The translations under genes were made by a program, and so were the position numbers. This document shows positions 61,373-64,000 of a DNA stretch of 64,000 nt, piece by piece. The notes under the pieces were generated by a model that was not told the origin of the DNA, did not search any database, and saw only the letters and a list, made by a program, of their open reading frames with translations. The stretch is from Thalassobius sp965218685 (lineage in GTDB: Bacteria > Pseudomonadota > Alphaproteobacteria > Rhodobacterales > Rhodobacteraceae): assembly GCF_965218685.1 (NCBI RefSeq), contig NZ_OZ244657.1:3224001-3288000 (forward strand). Direction: 5' to 3'. Position 1 is the first letter of the stretch. Every line of letters starts with the position of its first letter.

Positions 61373-61490
61373 GCCTGATAAGCCCAGCCTGCACGCGCGT
61401 CAACCGTCACGCAGCTGTAACTGCATATTCACAGGCATTTCGCACTCTTTGCCTAATCAAACCGCAGGAACGTGTTGAGGGGTCGGGGGA

Positions 61491-62429
61491 ATGGCGCTTC
61501 TACGGATCAATGCCACGCCGGACGGGCTGCGCCTGCACCAGTCGCACCGCCCACCCTGGCCCAGCATCACCCGCGCCGCCGATGGCGAGGGGCCGGTGGT
61601 CATCATGATCCACGGGTTTCGTTTTGCCCCCGGCGCAGGCTCTGACTGCCCGCACCGGCATATCCTGTCCATCGCTGACGCGCCGCTCGATTGGAAGGCG
61701 CTTAGCTGGCCGCGCGCCCTGGGGTTCGGACAGCATGATCCAGCCCCCGGTCTGGGCATCGCCTTTGGCTGGAACGCGCTGGGATCCCTGTGGAATGCCT
61801 TTGATCAGGCCCAGCAGGCGGGCCATCTTCTGTCCACGCTGATCAATCAGCTGCACATGCGGGCCCCGCACCGTCCCATCCACCTGATCGGTCACTCGAT
61901 GGGGGCGCGCGTGATCCTGTCCGCCCTGCCCCACACCGCCCATAACAGCCTGAACCGCATTCTGCTGCTGGCCCCGGCCGAGTATCGCAAGGCAGCCCAG
62001 GCCGCCCTGCAATCCCCTGCCGGTCGCACCGCCGAGGTGTTCAACATCACAAGCCGTGAAAACGACCTGTATGATTTCTTGCTGGAGCGGTTGATCCGCA
62101 CGCCCAAACCGGATCGCATCATGGGCAGCGCCCCCCCAAAGGCGCCCAACCTGCTGTCGATCCAGCTGGATGATCCCGACACACTGTCCGCGCTGGCCTC
62201 GCGCGGGCTGCGCCTGGCCCCGGCCCAGCGCCGCGTCTGTCACTGGTCCGCCTACCTGCGGCCCGGCGTCTTTGACCTGTATCGCGCCTTGCTTTTCGAA
62301 CCACACCGGCACCCCTTCGGTATGCTCCGCGCCGCCCTGCCAGATGAAATGCACCCCCGCTGGTCCCGGTTCCGTCCCGTCATGCCCGCAAAACCCGCCT
62401 TGCCATTGCCTCCGAATGCCCCATCATGA
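61491..62429 (+). CDS. Alpha/beta hydrolase
   Basis: A 312-residue protein with an alpha/beta hydrolase core: MIHGFRFAPGAGSDCPHRHI (oxyanion region, about 39-58) and nucleophile elbow LIGHSMGARV near residue 140. ITSRENDLYDFLLE probably holds the acid. It resembles alpha/beta hydrolases of unknown function in Rhodobacteraceae. A GST gene starts 23 bp later. No signal peptide. Confidence 0.82.
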   Translation: MALLRINATPDGLRLHQSHRPPWPSITRAADGEGPVVIMIHGFRFAPGAGSDCPHRHILSIADAPLDWKALSWPRALGFGQHDPAPGLGIAFGWNALGSLWNAFDQAQQAGHLLSTLINQLHMRAPHRPIHLIGHSMGARVILSALPHTAHNSLNRILLLAPAEYRKAAQAALQSPAGRTAEVFNITSRENDLYDFLLERLIRTPKPDRIMGSAPPKAPNLLSIQLDDPDTLSALASRGLRLAPAQRRVCHWSAYLRPGVFDLYRALLFEPHRHPFGMLRAALPDEMHPRWSRFRPVMPAKPALPLPPNAPS

Positions 62430-62451
62430 CCCCTAACGAAGGGGAGCCCAC

Positions 62452-63159
62452 ATGACCAATCCGATCGACCTGTTTTACTGGCCCACACCCAATGGATGGA
62501 AAATCTCTATTGCCCTGGAAGAGATGAACCTGCCCTACAACCTGCATCTGGTGAATATCGGTGCCGGCGATCAGTTCGACCCCGAATTCCTGAAAATCGC
62601 CCCCAATAACAGGATGCCCGCGATCATCGATCCCGATGGCCCTGATGGTGAGCCGATTTCAGTCTTCGAAAGCGGCGCGATCCTGCAATATCTGGCCCGC
62701 AAGACCGGCCAGTTCTGCGGCCCGACCCAACGCGACCGCATCGCCGTGGACCAGTGGCTTATGTGGCAGATGGGCGGCGTCGGCCCGATGGCCGGCCAGG
62801 CGCACCATTTCCTGAAATACGCCCCCTCGATGGAGCCGCCGAACGATTTGCCCTATGCCAAGGACCGCTATCGCAACGAGGTCAGCCGCCTGTACCGCGT
62901 TTTGGACACCCAACTGGCGGACAACCAATACGTGGCGGGGGATTTCTACTCGATCGCTGACATGGCTATCTGGCCCTGGGCCTCGCTCTGGGAAGGGCAG
63001 GAACAGACGCTTGACGACAAACCCCACCTGAAACGCTGGCTGGACGAGGTCGGCGCCCGCCCCGCGGTTCAAAAAGGCCGCGCCTTGGCAGCAGACAAGC
63101 GAAAGAACCTACAGGACAGCAAAAAGGCGCAAAAGGTCTTGTTCGGCCAAAAAGGGTAA
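62452..63159 (+). CDS. Glutathione S-transferase (Nu/YfcG-like)
   Basis: A 235-residue GST. The N-terminal thioredoxin fold (2-88) has DLFYWPTPNGWKISIALEEM, IAPNNRMPAIIDPDGPDGEP and the Glu-Ser GSH site VFESGAILQYL; the C-terminal helical domain (95-205) has AVDQWLMWQMGGVGPMAGQA. The Thr/Asn-rich start (TPNG) matches YfcG/YghU-type enzymes with disulfide-reductase activity. The C-terminal tail is Lys-rich. Confidence 0.92.
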   Translation: MTNPIDLFYWPTPNGWKISIALEEMNLPYNLHLVNIGAGDQFDPEFLKIAPNNRMPAIIDPDGPDGEPISVFESGAILQYLARKTGQFCGPTQRDRIAVDQWLMWQMGGVGPMAGQAHHFLKYAPSMEPPNDLPYAKDRYRNEVSRLYRVLDTQLADNQYVAGDFYSIADMAIWPWASLWEGQEQTLDDKPHLKRWLDEVGARPAVQKGRALAADKRKNLQDSKKAQKVLFGQKG

Positions 63160-63196
63160 CCCAAGCCCCGTTCTTTGCTCTTCAAATACTCAAATC

Positions 63197-63224
63197 CCGG
63201 CCTCTCACCTTAGCGCGAGGCCGG
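63197..63224. terminator. Bidirectional terminator hairpin
   Basis: An 8-bp stem CCGGCCTC / GAGGCCGG with a 12-nt loop, followed by CAATTTTA on the plus strand; lies between the GST and YciB genes, which converge. Confidence 0.75.
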
Positions 63225-63229
63225 CAATT

Positions 63230-63841
63230 TTACGCTTCACCCTCATCCCCGTCCTCAGCGATCGAGTAGCGTTTGAACACCCCGCCTTGGGTCATGAAGA
63301 ACAAGAATATCGCAGCTGTCAGGCCGAAGGTCTTGAAATACACCCAGATTTCAGTGGTTTGCGTGCGCCAGATAATCTCGTTCAGCACGGCCAGAGCGAA
63401 GAAAAACGCGCACAGCCTGCGCGTCAGCACCATCCAGCCCTCGTCCTTCAAGGGCAAGGCCGCGTCCATCACGCTTTGCAGATAGCTTTCACCGCGCAGA
63501 AGCCCGATGCCCAGGGCTGCGCCGAACAGCACATAGATCAGCGTCGGTTTCATTTTGAAAAACCGGTCGTCGTTCAACCAAACCGACAGCCCGCCGAAAA
63601 CCACCACCAGCACCAAAGTGACGATCTGCATTTTCGACAGATGTCCCGTCAGTTTCCACAGCAGCAAGGTCGAGATCAGCATGACCGGGATGAACCCTGC
63701 GGTAACCAGGATAAAGCCCTCGTATTCAGTGCCGCCTATGGTGAATATCCGGTCCTTGAGCCACAAATAGGCGGCAAAGAACAGAACCACGGGGCCCAGC
63801 TCCAGCCCGGTTTTCAGCATCGGATTGATCTTTTCGGCCAT
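63230..63841 (-). CDS. yciB: Inner-membrane-spanning protein YciB/IspZ (septation protein A family)
   Basis: A 203-residue membrane protein with five to six helices. ATG 63841 (MAEKINPMLKTGLELGPVVL) is used because the upstream part of the frame is inside the EamA gene. Family motifs are LELGPVVLFFAAYLWLKDRI, FGGLSVWLNDDRFFKMKPT and LTRRLCAFFFALAVLNEIIW. YciB affects cell envelope and septation. It starts 2 bp after the EamA stop on the same strand. Confidence 0.93.
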   Translation of the reverse strand: MAEKINPMLKTGLELGPVVLFFAAYLWLKDRIFTIGGTEYEGFILVTAGFIPVMLISTLLLWKLTGHLSKMQIVTLVLVVVFGGLSVWLNDDRFFKMKPTLIYVLFGAALGIGLLRGESYLQSVMDAALPLKDEGWMVLTRRLCAFFFALAVLNEIIWRTQTTEIWVYFKTFGLTAAIFLFFMTQGGVFKRYSIAEDGDEGEA

Positions 63842-63843
63842 GC

Positions 63844-64000
63844 TCAGCCTCCCATTTCGACGATCACGGCGCCGGCCGCGATCAGTGCCATCAGGGCCAG
63901 CCGCCGCGGGCCCACGGTTTCCTTCAGCACGACCCAACCAATCAGGGCCGCAAATACGGTCGAGGTTTCGCGCAACACCGCGGCCTCGCCTACCTTGTCC
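63844..64000 (-). CDS. EamA-type (DMT) transporter, C-terminal end
   Basis: The minus strand reads DKVGEAAVLRETSTVFAALI then GWVVLKETVGPRRLALMALI and ends AAGAVIVEMGG before TGA at 63844-63846. This is the last two helices of an EamA drug/metabolite transporter (RETS..FAALIG and LKE..GPRR motifs). About 52 residues are visible; the rest lies beyond the window. Confidence 0.8.
   Translation of the reverse strand, partial: DKVGEAAVLRETSTVFAALIGWVVLKETVGPRRLALMALIAAGAVIVEMGG

Noticed and set aside
1..64000. CRISPR arrays, rRNA, tRNA genes or insertion sequences
   Set aside because: None was recognised on either strand when reading by eye; a tRNAscan or CRISPR search would be decisive.

Overview
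The window looks like chromosome of a Roseobacter-group alphaproteobacterium (Rhodobacterales). This rests on the high-GC codon usage, the many TRAP, branched-chain-type and BMP-type ABC importers, a FolE2-type GTP cyclohydrolase, metZ behind a SAM-II riboswitch, a DUF1127 protein, and a HisD-like dehydrogenase of the HpsN type. No rRNA, tRNA, integrase, transposase or CRISPR array was seen. Most of the window is accessory catabolism: transport plus enzyme cassettes, each with its own regulator.

Layout. 1-4.6 kb: end of a DUF3237 gene, a frameshifted tartrate/isopropylmalate dehydrogenase-like gene and a three-gene TRAP importer. 4.6-9.5 kb: an alpha/beta hydrolase, a LysR regulator, an SDR whose catalytic Tyr is replaced by His, a porin-like protein and a second SDR with a 1-nt homopolymer frameshift. 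9.6-15.6 kb: a NodD-like LysR regulator and a ring-cleavage-like set (FAD hydroxylase, two-domain extradiol-type VOC protein, two FAH-fold proteins, NAD-dependent epimerase/dehydrogenase). 15.9-25.8 kb: an HpsN-type HisD-like dehydrogenase, SDR, DHPON-type alpha/beta hydrolase and SMP-30 lactonase, then a complete branched-chain-type ABC importer and a TetR regulator. 25.7-30.7 kb: an HxlR regulator, a phytoene-desaturase-like flavoprotein coupled to an unknown 80-aa protein, and a cupin/VOC/SDR/ABM set.

30.7-40.1 kb is the most coherent and interesting part. A seven-gene minus-strand operon encodes a BMP-type ABC importer with a biuret amidohydrolase (BiuH) inserted among the transporter genes, then a second cysteine hydrolase and a cupin. 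A LysR regulator and a divergent allophanate hydrolase (AtzF) follow. Together these can take biuret (and perhaps triuret or a related acylurea) to ammonia and CO2. The same 20-bp operator-like palindrome (19 of 20 bases identical) sits before the operon and between lysR and atzF.

40.2-47.7 kb: a DEAD-box RNA helicase, a two-domain CHR-family (chromate-type) transporter, a sulfotransferase, and a PhnD-like binding protein paired with a hybrid histidine kinase in a more AT-rich stretch. 47.9-57.6 kb: an AraC regulator divergent from a seven-gene operon, ATP-dependent hydantoinase/oxoprolinase HyuB-HyuA plus a dedicated ABC importer. With the biuret locus this makes two organic-nitrogen (ureide/cyclic amide) systems close together. 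57.7-64 kb is closer to core genome: DUF1127, an H1-like Ala/Lys/Pro protein, folE2, metZ with its riboswitch, an alpha/beta hydrolase, a glutathione transferase, YciB/IspZ and the end of an EamA transporter.

All function calls come from reading protein motifs and gene order without database searches.
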